The notes under the pieces were generated by a model. It was not told where the DNA came from. It made no database searches and saw only the letters and a list, made by a program, of their open reading frames with translations. A stretch of 64,000 nucleotides of DNA from Unio delphinus (taxonomy: Eukaryota; Mollusca; Bivalvia; Unionida; Unionidae): positions 16,890,001 through 16,954,000 of the forward strand of contig JAQISU010000108.1 of the NCBI GenBank assembly GCA_029339505.1, in the 5' to 3' direction. Position numbers and translations under genes: made by a program. Numbering within the stretch: the stretch's first letter is position 1; each line of letters opens with the position of its first letter. Shown here one piece after another: positions 22,207 to 36,429 of the stretch.

Positions 22207-23845
22207 TAGTAAAAATGTGACTGAAATTTCACTGTTATTTTAATGAAATTTCATAATTTTACTGAAAGTTTTGCATAAAATATATATATTTTGACTGAAA
22301 CTTTTGGCAATACCTCACAAAAATTTCACCTGATTTGTGTCAGATTTCACTGAAAATTTGATCAAAACTTTCATTGAATTTTCATGAAATTGTCAGAGTT
22401 ATAGAGTGTTTGATTGATATTTCAGAAATTTTACACGATAATTTTGAATGTAGGCTGTGAGAAAAACTCTGTAAAGACATGACTATCATTGATAGACATG
22501 GGAATCTGAAAACATCATCACTGCCTTACAGTTATCTTTACATTGTTTCTCCTAAACTAATCCTCAAGGTAAAAAAGAATGACATGTTCCATATAAATTG
22601 CAGAATGTGGCTGCACTGGTCCTTTAAGAATCATTATGTTGTCAAAATGACTTTGTCCAGAACCTCTTTGAATATTTTCATTTGTACCAAAATAATATTA
22701 AAATAATAAAGAGCATTTTCTTTTTCCCCAGCACATTCCAAACAAATGTTTTTTAATCTCAAATGATATGTAAGTACAACTTAAAACATCAGATTCTGCA
22801 GACTTGATGTTACAACAGGAATACAAGAATTAAGAATGACTCCAAATATAGGAAGGAGTCATATACACCTTCAAGAGTCTATTACTAAGTTATGTTGCAA
22901 TATGCCCCACATGACAGATCTTACTACTCAGTCTAATATTTCAAAATACCCATTCATGTGACCTAACTCATCCAATAGGAAATTCTTAATTCTTCTGATG
23001 CCAGGAGTTAAAAATATAGATATTCATAATAATATAACTCCAGATAATACTGGTCTAATACATTCTCATTTAACATTTTAGACTTGCTTGAGTTGGTAAT
23101 AGTACTGTAGTTAAAATCAGTTTTGAAGATATCACAGAATACTAGCCCTGGCATTCAGTTTTCTTACAAATTGATCAATTACATTCCCATCGACTTTGCA
23201 TTCAAGCATTCTTATTTCCAATCAGTTTTAAAGCCATTGTTAAAACTATGTGTGTTCATGTATCTATAGATAATTCGAGAGGTCATTATTTAGCATGATT
23301 CTGATCAGTTTTCATTAAGTGAAGATTCATTGGGTAAATGGGTAAATACAAACTTTGGACCAATCAGAAAGCTCTTTACAATGAACATCTGTTAAATAAT
23401 GAATGAATACTATTATAAAAGACCATTGCGGAATGGGACAGAACAGACCATTATTTAAAAACTGAATCAGAGATATTAAAAAAAATGAAAGAATTCCTTT
23501 TTAGATCAGAGGGCAGTTAAATTCAGTTAATTTTTGAAAAGTAATTATAAAGAACAAGTAGAAATATAGAATAATAAAAGTAGAGCTTTTAGAAATGGGA
23601 AATACAAGTTTTATTGAAAATCATTCAGAATGTACACAAAACTAAAAATGAATTATATTAAAATGGAGCATTTTACATCAGTGATCTAGTTTTTTTATAA
23701 TTGAAATTTCATCACAAAGTTTCACTGGATTTTTCAGAAATTTCAACAGAATCTCTGAAATTTCACTGAAATATCACAGAATTATGGCAAAATACTTGTA
23801 CAAAATTTTGGGTGAAATAAGGTAATTTTAGTTACATTTTTACTA
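22207..23845. mobile_element. TA-flanked inverted-repeat element
   Basis: The left end reads TAGTAAAAATGTGACTGAAA. The right end, reverse complemented, reads TAGTAAAAATGTAACTAAAA. The first TA can be the target duplication. The flanking 170-250 bp on each side are full of GAAATTTCA palindromes (TTTCACTGAAA types). No transposase was seen. The middle holds a copy of dispersed repeat R2, so the element is composite or has picked up another repeat. Confidence 0.75.
22650..23010. repeat. Dispersed repeat family R2, copy 1
   Basis: CAGACTTGATGTTACAAC, ATGACTCCAAATATAGGAA, TTATGTTGCAATATGCCCCA, CATGACAGATC and CATCCAATA occur in this order here and at 36775-37130. Homology extends upstream through ACCAAAATAATATTA. 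The element type is unknown. Confidence 0.75.
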
Positions 23846-24469
23846 GGGAAGAGCTGGAAATGTAATAAAGAGAAGGCATCATGGACATAACCTTAAATGG
23901 GGGATTGATTCTTTTTCAAGGAATGACAAGTATAACATAGACTTGACCATTAATCTGGGACTTGTAGGGCAAGACCAGGAAATGGTTTTCATCATCACAA
24001 CCACAGATTTGCTAGAAACAGATATTGGTCTTGAAGTGATAATGTTCACTTAGTTTTGAACTTTGATTATAGTAATTTTCCAGCTAGTGAATTTTAGAGT
24101 AATTTGTTAAGTGCCACATTAAGTACATCCCCAAGACTATAATTGATCTAGAGGTGATGACTTTAGCTTGATAAAATGGCTGCTAATTGAGTTTCACATC
24201 CCTTTAATATTACAAGGTTGATGTGGGTTTCAGTCATTTTTTTTTTTCTTTTCACTCCTAAACTAAAACTATTTAGGTCTTTTTACTGATACCTCCAATG
24301 GCAATCTCGTTAGTTGCACTGAATCAGACTTTTATAAATCCCAGATTGTTTTATATCCCATTCTATCCATATACATATTTAAAAATTGTTAAAGAGATGG
24401 TATGTGGAAAATATAGAATTGTATTTGTGTTGTGAGTTCTGAAAACACACTCTCTTGATACCGAGTACA
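23846..24469. other. Intron sequence without recognised feature
   Basis: Nothing recognised. Confidence 0.4.
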
Positions 24470-25960
<1,491 letters not shown>

Positions 25961-25989
25961 ATGTTGTCTTTATAAAACATATATAGGAA

Positions 25990-26990
25990 ATATAATACTT
26001 CCCGACCACCATCACTATCATGACTACGTATGATGTCCAATTTGTTTTCAACAAAATCTGTGCGATTCTGAAATCCTATATGGTTACCCTTCCAGAATGG
26101 ATGGTCATATCAGTATGGGGGTTTTCACAAAAAGATATGGTGTCTAGTTGTTCTTAAATGAAAATGTTACCAATCTGCAACAGTGGCCATCTTGGAAATC
26201 ATTTTATTGTTAAAACCTCTGAATATTTGGTCAGGTTTACGAAGGGTTTTCACAGCAAGACTTTATATGACATCTATTTGGTCCTTAGTTAAACTGGTTC
26301 TGATTTAACAGCCAATATGCCACCACAGTGGCTATATCTTGCTTTTACTACTTCTCCAAAATGGATGGTTGTATCAACAATGGGTTGCAAGACTTCTTAT
26401 GATGTTTTGCTCATCCCAAATACAAAATGATGCCAATCAGAAATTGACATTATGGCCACTATGGCAGATAGCTTAACTTGTTATAACAACTCTTCTTAAA
26501 AAAGGCACATTGGTATGGGTTTTCACCAGAAGACTTAATCTTAAATGAAAATGGTGCTAATCTGATGTCCAGTATGGCTGCCACAGCAGCCATCTTGAAA
26601 ATTTTGTTATTGCTACTCCTTACTGGAAAATCATCTTTTGAACATATTGTTGTCATAATTCATAATTCTCAAATGTTGTCATAATTCTCTTCAAATAGAT
26701 GGCTAAATCAGCAGTAGACTTCTTATGGTAGCTATTGGTCTTAAATAAATATAGTGCCATTCATGCAGCCAATATACTGCCATTATCACTATCTTAAAAC
26801 TCTTGTTATCACCGGTTCTTTTGATAGGATGATCATTATAACATGAGGTTTTCACCCAAAAGCTTGATGTCCACTTTATCTTAAATGATGTTGACTTTTA
26901 TCTTAAATGAAAATGATGCCAAATTGACATCAAAGACATAAACCAAAACAGCTAATTTGAAAATCTTGTTAACACTGAAGAATATTGGAC
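25990..26990. repeat. Degenerate ~140-bp repeat family (GCCATCTTGAAA), main block
   Basis: Six to seven diverged units, each with an ATGATGCCAATCTG-like stretch, ATATGGCTGCCACAGTGGCC or a relative, ATCTTGAAAATCTTGTTATT, and ATGGATGGT followed by TTTTCACCA. The same units appear at 28680-28850 and 57780-58720. Minus-strand open frames reading VAAILD are by-products. Confidence 0.7.
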
Positions 26991-27729
26991 ATGGTTTCAC
27001 CAAAGTTAAAATGAAGAAATGGTCTTGAATTCCAGGAATCAAAGTAAAGAGCATCAGTGTCTTCTAGGGACTCTTGTTATGTAGCACCATTTTTGATCTA
27101 CAAATCTGTTTTTTGTTTTGTTTTGTCTGCGATTTTAGCCATATAGCTACCATTTTTTGACGTGTTGGAATTGTGTGCTACATACATTGATTGAACTGTT
27201 TAGATCTAACGAGATGTTGACTAAAAATTTGGAACTTATAAATTATGTACCCAGCAGATTTCTTCATTTATTCACTTTGCTAGACTTTAACTTTTCTGTC
27301 AAACTTAATACATGTACTAGAATGACAGAATTATATTGATTGTGCTGGTGTGGAAGGAAGGGTGACATATATTTATGCTTTCAGATACAAATCACTACTT
27401 AAAAGTTCACCTCTGAAAATTTGGTGACATAAGCCCCTAATATGTTATAAATCAAATGAACTTAACAGTTTCATGAAGAGTTCTCAATTGATATCAGAGA
27501 TTGCCCCCATATGTGACCTCTGACCCCATGGTTCTTGAAGTTTCAACTTTAAGGCTTGCATGTGCCAGAGTTTATTATTATTATTGAGAGGTATTTGGTT
27601 CTGAAAAAATTAGAAATCTACATTTTGTCTGGTTGTGTGTTGGAAGAGGATTTTATTTATTAAGGAGGACCACTGAACTACACCTGCTATGTTTTTCAAG
27701 CAGATTTTTGCTTGATAACTTATATTTTT
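26991..27729. other. Intron sequence without recognised feature
   Basis: Possible further decayed units of the 140-bp family at its left edge (to about 27100). Otherwise nothing was recognised. Confidence 0.35.
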
Positions 27730-27985
27730 AACATTTTGATAGTCATCTTCTATTATTTGCATAAGAAAGTCATTACTTTTACAATAAATGCTAATGTCTC
27801 TTCTATATTTCTATATTTTCCTATTATATCTGCGTTAGAAAGTCATTACTTTTACAATAAATGCTAATGTCTCATCTGTATTTTTATATTTGCCTATTAC
27901 ATCTGCGTTGGAAAGTCATTACTTTTACATTAAATGCTAATGTACTTTTCTATATTTTTGTATTTTCCTATTATATCTCTGCTAG
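27730..27985. repeat. ~72-bp tandem repeat, three units
   Basis: GAAAGTCATTACTTTTACAA, TAAATGCTAATGTCTC and TTTTCCTATTATATCTGCG repeat three times with few differences. Confidence 0.9.
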
Positions 27986-28335
27986 TGTCTGCATCAAAGT
28001 CTTATTAAACACAGGGCAGGTGTATAATGTGCTGTTCCCATTACTCTTATTACGGTCTAGGACTCACAGACTTAAGAAATGCCAGTTCAGTAACTCAAAT
28101 ATTGGTACAATGCTGTAGCATAGAAATGCATTACCTACTCTCACTAGGATTGCACTGTCTGGTCGGGTCATTATCTGTGGAATCAATCATATATTGTCAC
28201 ACAATTAACATATATATGTAATATCTAACTGCCTTCAAATATGCATCAAAATAATCTTTGTTCAGTCTGGAAGCTCGGTATATATCACAAAATTTCCATG
28301 GTGGCTGCATTAGGCCTTAAGTCCATGAATCCCAT

Positions 28336-28336
<1 letters not shown>

Positions 28337-28412
<76 letters not shown>
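28337..28412. repeat. Compound (GT)n(AT)n microsatellite
   Basis: About 16 GT units run directly into about 20 AT units. Confidence 0.97.
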
Positions 28413-28420
<8 letters not shown>

Positions 28421-28679
28421 TAAGACAAGCTAAGAATCAAACATATGTTATGTCATGGATTACAAAATCAAAATTGAAATTATTTACTCTAACAGGGATA
28501 GACTGATTATGGAAACTGTACCATTATGCAGAAGAAGATTGCGATTTGTGTGTGTGTGTGTTTGGTTTAAATTTTTGGCTTTAACAATTTTTCAGTCAAA
28601 GATTGTAATATATGTAATCATACTTTATGGTGATGATATATGTAGTTTTGTGACATCGTAAAGTATAAAAATTGCAGAA

Positions 28680-28850
28680 CATTAAGCAGTTACACACTAA
28701 GATGAAAATGATGCCAATTTTACATCCAATATAGCTGCTACAGTGGCCATTTTAAAAATCTAGTTATTGCGCAAAAATATTATACATGGTTTAAACACTA
28801 CCAATTACAAAGAAGCAACGGTCTCGTGTTAATTCCTGGGAATTCTGGTT
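28680..28850. repeat. Isolated unit of the ~140-bp GCCATCTTGAAA family
   Basis: ATGATGCCAATTTTACATCC, AATATAGCTGCTACAGTGGC and CATTTTAAAAATCTAG match the block at 26 kb. Confidence 0.65.
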
Positions 28851-28949
28851 GGCCTGTAGAGTATCTCTTCCTGCAAGGGACTCTTTTTGTAACATGCAGT
28901 TGACAACATTGCAAGAAATTTATACACAAGGCATCCAACTTGCTCAGAT

Positions 28950-29265
28950 TTCTTGGCCAACTATTGTATTTGGTTGAATTGGCAGCAAGGTGTCAACCAT
29001 GTCTTGCATTTGGTTATTGGGCATATGTTAATGATGCGAACACTCTCAGTGATGGATTTTCCTTTGGATAGCTAAGTATGTCAACCATGTCTTGCATTTG
29101 GTTATTTGGTATATGTCAACCATGTGAACACTCTCAGTGATGGATTTTACTTTGGATAAATAAGTATGTCAACCATGTCTTGCATTCAGTTATTGGGCAT
29201 ATGTCAACCATGTGAACACTCTCAGTGATGGATTTTACTTTGGATACTTAAGTATGATACTGAGA
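28950..29265. repeat. ~88-bp tandem repeat, about three units
   Basis: Units contain GTCAACCATGTCTTGCATTT, GGTTATTGGGCATATG and CTCAGTGATGGATTTTACTT followed by TGGATA. Confidence 0.9.
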
Positions 29266-29577
29266 CAACTCATTCTGACTCTTGCTTGCTTAGCATTTTG
29301 ACCTTTGGTTCAAGGTCACACATTTTACAGCAGTGCTTAAATCTATGGCTAGACATGCAGGTCAAGGCCGTCTTGAATTAAGAACAAGATAAAAGTGTTT
29401 GATAATGGGCTAGCAATCAGACTTAAGCATTCTTAAAGGCTGTGACTTCTGATGATAGGTTTATCATTTTCCAATGTAGGCAAATTTGATAATGATGTGC
29501 AACCATATTAGATACACTAACATATTAATTGTACATATCATATAATCAGTATCTGCTTGTAGATTTAAGTTACTTCT
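29266..29577. other. Intron sequence without recognised feature
   Basis: Nothing recognised. Confidence 0.4.
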
Positions 29578-32493
29578 TTAACACAAGAACCCCTGGAGGT
29601 TTTTGTTGTTTTCACATGAAATGCAAGTAGGAAACAAATTTTGGGGACTATTTTAAATATATCCTAATACATCGACTTCCAGGCAATTTTCCATTAGCCT
29701 AATGACTAGTTGTGTTAGAAACATTGTTTTCCATTGGTTGTTGTGCTCATGCTTGAACAGAAAGTGAAAAGTTGGAGTTATTTGCCTTTTTTTGTTTTGT
29801 TTTTGTTTAAATAATGCACCCATCATTTTCATAATGAGACCACTCTTTATTAAAAATGCCCATTTATGTTATCCAGTTTTTTGCTCAGGTTCACCTGTCT
29901 GTATACAGATCAGACTGGTCTGCCATAGATCTGAGGCCAAAAGGTCTAAAATGTGGACACAAAATTGGATTCCAACCACAAGAGAATTTCGGATGAAAAA
30001 AAAATGGGTTAAAAAAGTTAGGTTTTTCCTTCTTTATTTTGTTGTCCAACTAAAACTTGAATATTATCTGGTATCATTGTAGAGCTAAATCTGTCTAGCT
30101 TTCTATAATACCACCCACTTTAATGTATCTTACATGACCTTGACGCTATAGAGCTTGGCAGTAGGCTACTAACTCCTGCCCCTTAAAACACTGCACCAGG
30201 TGTTAATGTGTTAATAGAACAGAAACATGTTCAGGAGGAACCCATATATTATTGTTAAGACCAGTTATGGAAACAGTTATATGCATCTGGGACTGTAACC
30301 ATGATTAGAATTAATGATGGTCAATATTAATGATTATTATTTTCCCTAAGTTTGCATTTTTTATTACTGTTTTTCATCATATCTATTTGAAACTTTTAAG
30401 AGAGCTAAATGGTTGGGAGTTTCTTTCTTTCTTTATTACTCCATATTTTTTGTCTGCAGGTCAATTTTTGATATTTAAAACTGTTTCTATGATTCCATCA
30501 TTTATGTCCTGGCATGAAGGCCTTTCTGGTTTTTATAGAAATGATGCTGTTCTGCCATTAGATGTTACTGCCATGAAAAAAAAGTAATAGACCAAAAATT
30601 TAAACAACTTCTTAGAAAACTTACAAAGGAATTTGACGTTTCATTCTGGTATGTAAGCCTTTCAAGTTGTATAATTGATTGCAAATCACCATTTAATGCA
30701 GCTACCAATAGAAAAAATTTAAAATTTCTCCAAAATCGCTGAAATTTCTTTGACCAAATTTGACAGAAGGTATCTGGCATGAAGTGCTTTGAAACTTATA
30801 CACTGTTTACACATTATGCCAATCCACAATCAGATTTGGCAACTGTTCCTAAAAATAGAAAACCCTTTAATAACTCTAAAACTATTCAACAAACGATTTA
30901 CACAACTTTATCTCCACAAGAATGTTTGACAGAATTTGACTGACTTTGAAAGCAGCCTATGATTGAGGCCTTTTAAGATTGCATAAGTGATGTTGATGTG
31001 CCATCAAACATGGATAAAGCTATCATAATTGAAGAAGCCTTGGCATGACGAATGTTTTCAGTATAACATTGAAAGAAATTTCCACAGTAGCATCCTACTG
31101 ATACCGTAATGTTTCCATTTTTTTTTTTATTAGGCGTATTTCAGGTGAGCGATCTAAAACTAAAAGATCTTTTGTTTGTACTTCATGGTATAATTTTTCT
31201 TTGAATAATGAACGAATGCCAGATCCTCAGAATGGAAAGAATACATACAAGTCAGACTGATTTACACCTAAATTTTTGCAGTGCTGCATGTTGAACATCA
31301 GCATTAGTCGCCTGAAAATTGAATTCTTGAGTAGGTAATATTTACATGAATGCTGTATATCAGTCTAAGTTTTGATAAGCACTGTGATCTTGTCTTTATG
31401 TATGTGATAGTTGTAACATGTGCCTGGGACAACTGACTTGAAATAGTGTATTGATTTCCAGGGATTGTTTTAAATGTAATATTGCTGTTTTCAGTGCTTT
31501 TCTTTTCAGAAAATGTCAACCTTTCACCAGGCTTAATAAACTGGAAATTCATTTCAGTCAGATCCTTTTTTACATCTTTCGGCTATTAATGTTACAATCA
31601 AGTTAGCATCATTTTAACAGAGTAAGGAATTTTACTGTGTAATTTGTTATATTGGTCCTACAGAGGAATTTGAACATGTTCCTACCAAGTAAGGATTCGA
31701 TGATCTGACCACATAAATTTGCTGTACAATTCCTACAGAGTAGGGAGCTTGACAGTGCAATTTGCTGTAGAGGTCCTATAGAGGAATTTGAAAATGTAAT
31801 TTGCTGTACATGTCCTACAGAGTAAGGAATTTGACAATGTAACTTGTTGTACATGTCTTACAGAGTAAGGATTTTGACAATAGAACTTATTGTATGTGTC
31901 CTTTACATGACAGGAGGTAGTAGCCTTAGTAACTGTTGAGTTTTGTAGCATCAAGGTCATGTATGATACACAAAAAGGGGTGATATTATAGAAAAGTAGA
32001 TAGATGTAGCTCTACAATGATACCAAATAATTAGGACATTCTTGTTGCACTACAAAATGCAGAGGGAAAAACTTAATCTTTTGGACCCAATATTTGCCAC
32101 CCAAAATTTGCCCATGGTTGGAATCTGATTTTGCGTTCAAAATTTAGACTTTTTGGTCTTAGATCTAAGGTAGACCTGTCTGAACTGCATACACACAAGT
32201 GAACTGTTGCAAAAAGTAGGATAAATTGCGCATTTGGAATAAAGAGTAGTCTTGATACAAAAATAATGCATCAGTTAAGCAAAGAAAAGAAAAAGAATCC
32301 CATCTTTTACCCTTCTTCTGATGTGTCTCAGTGAAATAGCCAATAAAAATCGATGTTTCTAACACAACTAGGCATTAAGTTTAATGTTAAATCTCTTGGA
32401 AGTCAATATAATAGGATGTATTCAGAAATAACCCCCAAAATGTGTTTCCTAATTGCATTTCAGGTGAAAACAGCAAAAACCTTTAAGGGTTAA
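29578..32493. mobile_element. TTAA-flanked element with ~0.4-kb inverted arms
   Basis: The left arm (29578-about 30000) and right arm (about 32070-32493) are inverted copies. Examples: GTTTTCACATGAAATGCAAG against GTTTTCACCTGAAATGCAAT on the other strand, CTAGTTGTGTTAGAAACAT in both, and CCAAAAGGTCTAAAATG against CCAAAAAGTCTAAATTT. Both edges are TTAA (29578-29581 and 32490-32493). The right end reads TTAACCCTTAAAGGTTTTTG inward and the left TTAACACAAGAACCCCTGGA. A TTAA target is the habit of piggyBac elements, so that class is a reasonable guess, but the arms are longer than usual and no transposase was found. The interior holds a minisatellite at 31604-31905. Confidence 0.75.
31604..31905. 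repeat. ~43-bp tandem array inside the inverted-arm element
   Basis: About seven units of CCTACAGAGTAAGGAATTTG, ACAATGTAACTTGTTGTACA and TGT, with variants. Minus-strand open frames here are artefacts of the repeat. Confidence 0.85.
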
Positions 32494-32684
32494 TGAGTCA
32501 AATTATCAGTCTGCTTGTATACATTAGTTTGTAGTGTAAATTGTTTTATGTGAAATCAGAAAAGAATAACCTTTATGACTATGGAACAATAAAGAATATC
32601 CAGACTTAATGGAACCCACTTTATCTCCATCTCATTTGTCCCAATAATTGATTTAACCAAACCTCTTGTTTTACTGATCACAGA

Positions 32685-33135
32685 CTGGATATAACCCATA
32701 CCTCCATTTATTCAAATCACATGTTTAACTAAACACAAAAGCTGAGTATAACCAATATCCACATTCCAAACCACGTTTCATTAAACAAAGGCTGGATATA
32801 AACCTATCGCCATATATCCTATATTCCCATTTATCCAAACCATACCATTCACTAAACACAGAGGCTGGGTATAAACCATATATTTCACTGAATGCAGAGA
32901 CTGGGTATATCCCATTTCCCCATTTATACAAACCCTACATTTCACTGAATGCAGAGACTGGGTATATCCCATTTCCACATTTATCCAAACCATACATTTC
33001 ACTAAACGCAGAGACTGGATATATCCCATTTTCCCGTTTATCAAAACCATACATTTCACTAAATGCAGAGACTGGGTATATCCCATTTTCCCATTTATCC
33101 AAACCATACATTTCACTAAACACAGATGCTGTTAA
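32685..33135. repeat. ~59-bp tandem array
   Basis: About seven units of CATTTCACTAAACGCAGAGA, CTGGATATATCCCATTTTCC and CATTTATCCAAACCATA. The overlapping minus-strand open frames (MYGLDKWENGIYPVSAFSE-like, out to about 111 codons) are periodic translations of this repeat, not genes. Confidence 0.93.
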
Positions 33136-33372
33136 TAACCAATATCACCATTTATTTAAACTTTATTTTTTCTTCTTGTCCTAGTAGTAGTTGGAAAAAC
33201 AGAGCGCTAATGTTTTTTAATCTTAATTTGATGCTGCATATATAAAATGCATATACATGTAATAGCTTACCGTAGTTGTCTTTAGTTTTATTCTTGTATC
33301 TCTATAATTTGTGTATATGTTTGTTTGTATATCAGGTATTATAATAAGACTAAGAATAATAATTGAATTTAA

Positions 33373-33821
33373 TAGCACACCCTCATTTTAAGGTGTTAGC
33401 ATGGAGTGAAGTGACTTTTCATAAGAGCCATATAATGAGGTATAATTTTCATTGTAATGCTTTCCATTGTAGAGGAGATAGCTTTACAGTAAGGTACATT
33501 ACTCATTATTACAAGGTCAAGCATATAGTATATCGACTTATAATGAGACTGCTTACACAGATAAATGAAATATATTATTCAATATAACATTGTCATCCAT
33601 AGAGTATATAAACTTATAATGCTGCTGCTTTATAATAAAGTACATTAATTCCTGATTAATTTTCTCATTATGATGCTATCTGTCATACTTCTTTAAGTGA
33701 GAAAGTCTCATAATGAATACATTATACATAGCAGTGGAAAATGGTACTTAAATCCATGACCATACATGCCTTATAACAGGAACTTCCTTTAAATGAGGGA
33801 CTTTATAATGAGGGAGTGTTA
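33373..33821. mobile_element. TA-flanked MITE, pogo/Tigger-like ends
   Basis: 449 bp between two TA dinucleotides (33373-33374 and 33820-33821). The left end is GCACACCCTCATTTTAAGG. The right end reverse-complemented is ACACTCCCTCATTATAAAG, followed by a second CCCTCATTTAAAGG. Internal CATTATAA motifs recur. It has no coding capacity. The class is inferred from the TA target and the subterminal repeats. Confidence 0.65.
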
Positions 33822-34953
33822 AATTTTGACAAGTGTCTCACTTGACTTGACCATTCTTTTGTAGAATTATTCCTCATATAAGTGAGATACAGGTCAATTT
33901 GTGTTAGTCACTTTTGATCCTTTTTTTTATAATATCTGCAACATGATGGAAGTTGTATTATAAATGGATAATATAACCTAATTGTTCCATCTTTGTTAAA
34001 ATATTGATTAACTGTTGGGTTGATGGTTTAGTTATTGTTGCATTTGTATCTTGATATGGTCATCACTAGAAAAATGGGAGAAATAAAATCCAAAGTCACT
34101 AATAGATTGAGCTTTGCCACTCTGTTAATGTTTACCAGTCATTGATTTCTCCTGGGAATTTATTTGTAATATTATCACCCTTTGAGAATTAGAATGATCT
34201 TTCTTGATAGCATCATAATTGTGACATACTGTTTAACTTGCTGGATGAAGGTCTGGAACTCTTGCATATAGATTATCAGTCCCATCTTTGTTATGAATAA
34301 TTTCTGAATCTAGATGACACTTTGCCTCACTTGAATATTACCTAGTTACTGGTCCATCCAGTTTTACAGAGGATCAATAAGTGTGAGAACTAGTATTACA
34401 GTTTCTGTGAAGGACTTCGAGTCATTGTCGCAGCTGCTGTGATGCAGCAAGTACCCGACAGATATGGGGAGCTGTGAATGAACAATTAATACAGTGCAGT
34501 TATCAGTATATTAAAGCTTGCATTCATGTGTCAGACTTGGATTAATTCACTCAAATTAGTCTTTCAGACAGGAGAAATGTAGTTATCTTTAGTGATGTTA
34601 ATGCTACTGACATCATTGTTACCAGACAATTTGACTGGAATAAAATATTCTTCAAGATTATGGATTGAAATAACATTGTAATGGATGGACTTCACCAGCT
34701 GTATCCACATTGCCACATGCATGCGGCCTAACTGTTCATTCATCTCAAATGTATTATTTTCACATTTGGTGAGGAAGAATTGTACTTGTCATGATACAGA
34801 GTGAAGCTTGTTATAGACATGATATTCTTGGGATTATATCCTCTTATCATTTACTATATATTGAAAGCCGATATTAAATTATGTCACCAGAATTGAAACA
34901 TAGAATAGTGTAAAATAGTTCTTGTTATAATGATGCATTCCATTTTGTCACAG
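33822..34953. other. Intron sequence without recognised feature
   Basis: Nothing recognised up to the exon at 34954. Confidence 0.4.
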
Positions 34954-35050
34954 CTGTCAGCGTGTTATAGTCACATACAGAGAGCTTTCCAGGGACGAGG
35001 AAGTCGACGGACAGAGGAAAGCTGTTCTCAGGCTTTAATGAAGCTATGTG
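34954..35050 (+). CDS. Exon 3 of the unidentified gene
   Basis: A 97-nt exon between CCATTTTGTCACAG and GTATGT. Only one of the three frames is open; it starts in phase 0 and ends in phase 1, giving 32 codons with SHIQRAFQGRGSRRTEES and then a Cys/Ala/Leu-rich end. Its G+C is visibly higher than the surrounding intron. The phase joins the 7662 exon upstream and the 53777 exon downstream. The basic GRGSRR stretch could be a flexible or modified loop. The family is not recognised. Confidence 0.8.
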
Positions 35051-35279
35051 GTATGTCATTTAAATTAATATTTGAACAAAGATGTGTTAAAAAGTAATTC
35101 TTCATGTCTAATTTGTAATTATAAATTTTAAAGTAACATTTTAAGACCAGCTTCATCAGATAGCAATTATAAATTACTGTATAAATTGTTGGATTTGGAT
35201 TATTTATTTATATACTATTCCTAGGTTTGCTGTGATGCATACATTCTAGCTGGTGTGAATCATTTGTTAAAGAAATCAT

Positions 35280-36150
35280 TCCTATTGTCAGCAAGTGTCC
35301 CTAATAGGTCTGGAGATAGTTTAATATAACAAAGAATTCATTATGTCCCTAACATGTCTGGAGATTGTTAATTATAGCAATGAATTCATGATGTACCTGT
35401 TGGGTCTGGAGATAGGTAATTATAACAAAGAATTCATAGGTAATTATAACAAAGAATTCATAGGTGATTATAACAATCATTTGTTAAAGAAATCATGCCT
35501 ACTGTCAGCAAGTGTCCCAAATAGATCTGGAGATAGTTTAATATAACAAAGAATTCATGATGTTTCTAATAGGTCTGGAGATAGTTCAATATAACAAAGA
35601 ATTTGTGATGTCCCTAACATGTCTGGAGATAGTTCAATATAACAAAGAATTCATGATGTCCCTGTTGGGTCTGGAGATTGTTAATTATAACAATGAATTC
35701 ATGATGCCCCTAACATGTCTGGAGATTTTTAATTATAACAAAGAATTCATAGATTATAACAAAGAATTCAAGATGTCCCTAACATGTCTGGAGATTGTTA
35801 ATTATAGCAATGAATTCATGATGTACCTGTTGGGTCTGGAGATAGGTAATTATAACAAAAAATTCACTATGTCCCTAACATGTCTGAAGATAAGTAATTA
35901 TAACGAAGAATTCATTATGTCCCTAACATGTCTGGAGATTGTTAATTATAGCAATGAATTCATGATGTACCAGTTGGGTCTGGAGATAGGTAATTATAAC
36001 AAAGTATTCATTATGTCCCTAACATGTCTGAAGATAGGTAATTATAAGAAAGAATTCATAGGTAATTATAACAAAGAATTCATGATGTCCCTAACATGTT
36101 TGGAGATTGTTAATTATTACAAAGAATTCATGATAGGAAGAGTTGTTCTG
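35280..36150. repeat. 48-bp tandem array (EcoRI-type GAATTC units)
   Basis: About 17 units of AACAAAGAATTCATGATGTC, CCTAACATGTCTGGAGATTG and TTAATTAT, with 14-20-bp partial insertions. Because the unit is 48 bp the plus strand stays open (237 codons at 35557-36270, repeating MSLTCLEIVNYNKEF). No start context, splice sites or domain support a gene. Confidence 0.93.
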
Positions 36151-36429
36151 GCTTGGATTACCTTCAAATTTGTTTTAAGGCATATCTTGTACAAGTTCAG
36201 AAACTTTCTGCAATGTAACAGCAACACATCATTAGTTAACCTTCATTTCTTCTCTCTCTCTCTCCTCTAACTCCATCCAAGCTGTGATTTAAATACAGAA
36301 ATATTTTAAGGTCGGGAATCATGACTCAATGTCATAATCTGAGAATATCTTGAACTCATATTTTCCTACCTTAAGCATGACCACATGAAATGTTTAACAA
36401 TACTTTTAGCCCTTTAACATTGGTGCCTG

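Noticed and set aside
35343..36270. 237-codon open frame repeating MSLTCLEIVNYNKEF
   Set aside because: 48-bp array artefact; indels in the array also cause frame changes in neighbouring units.
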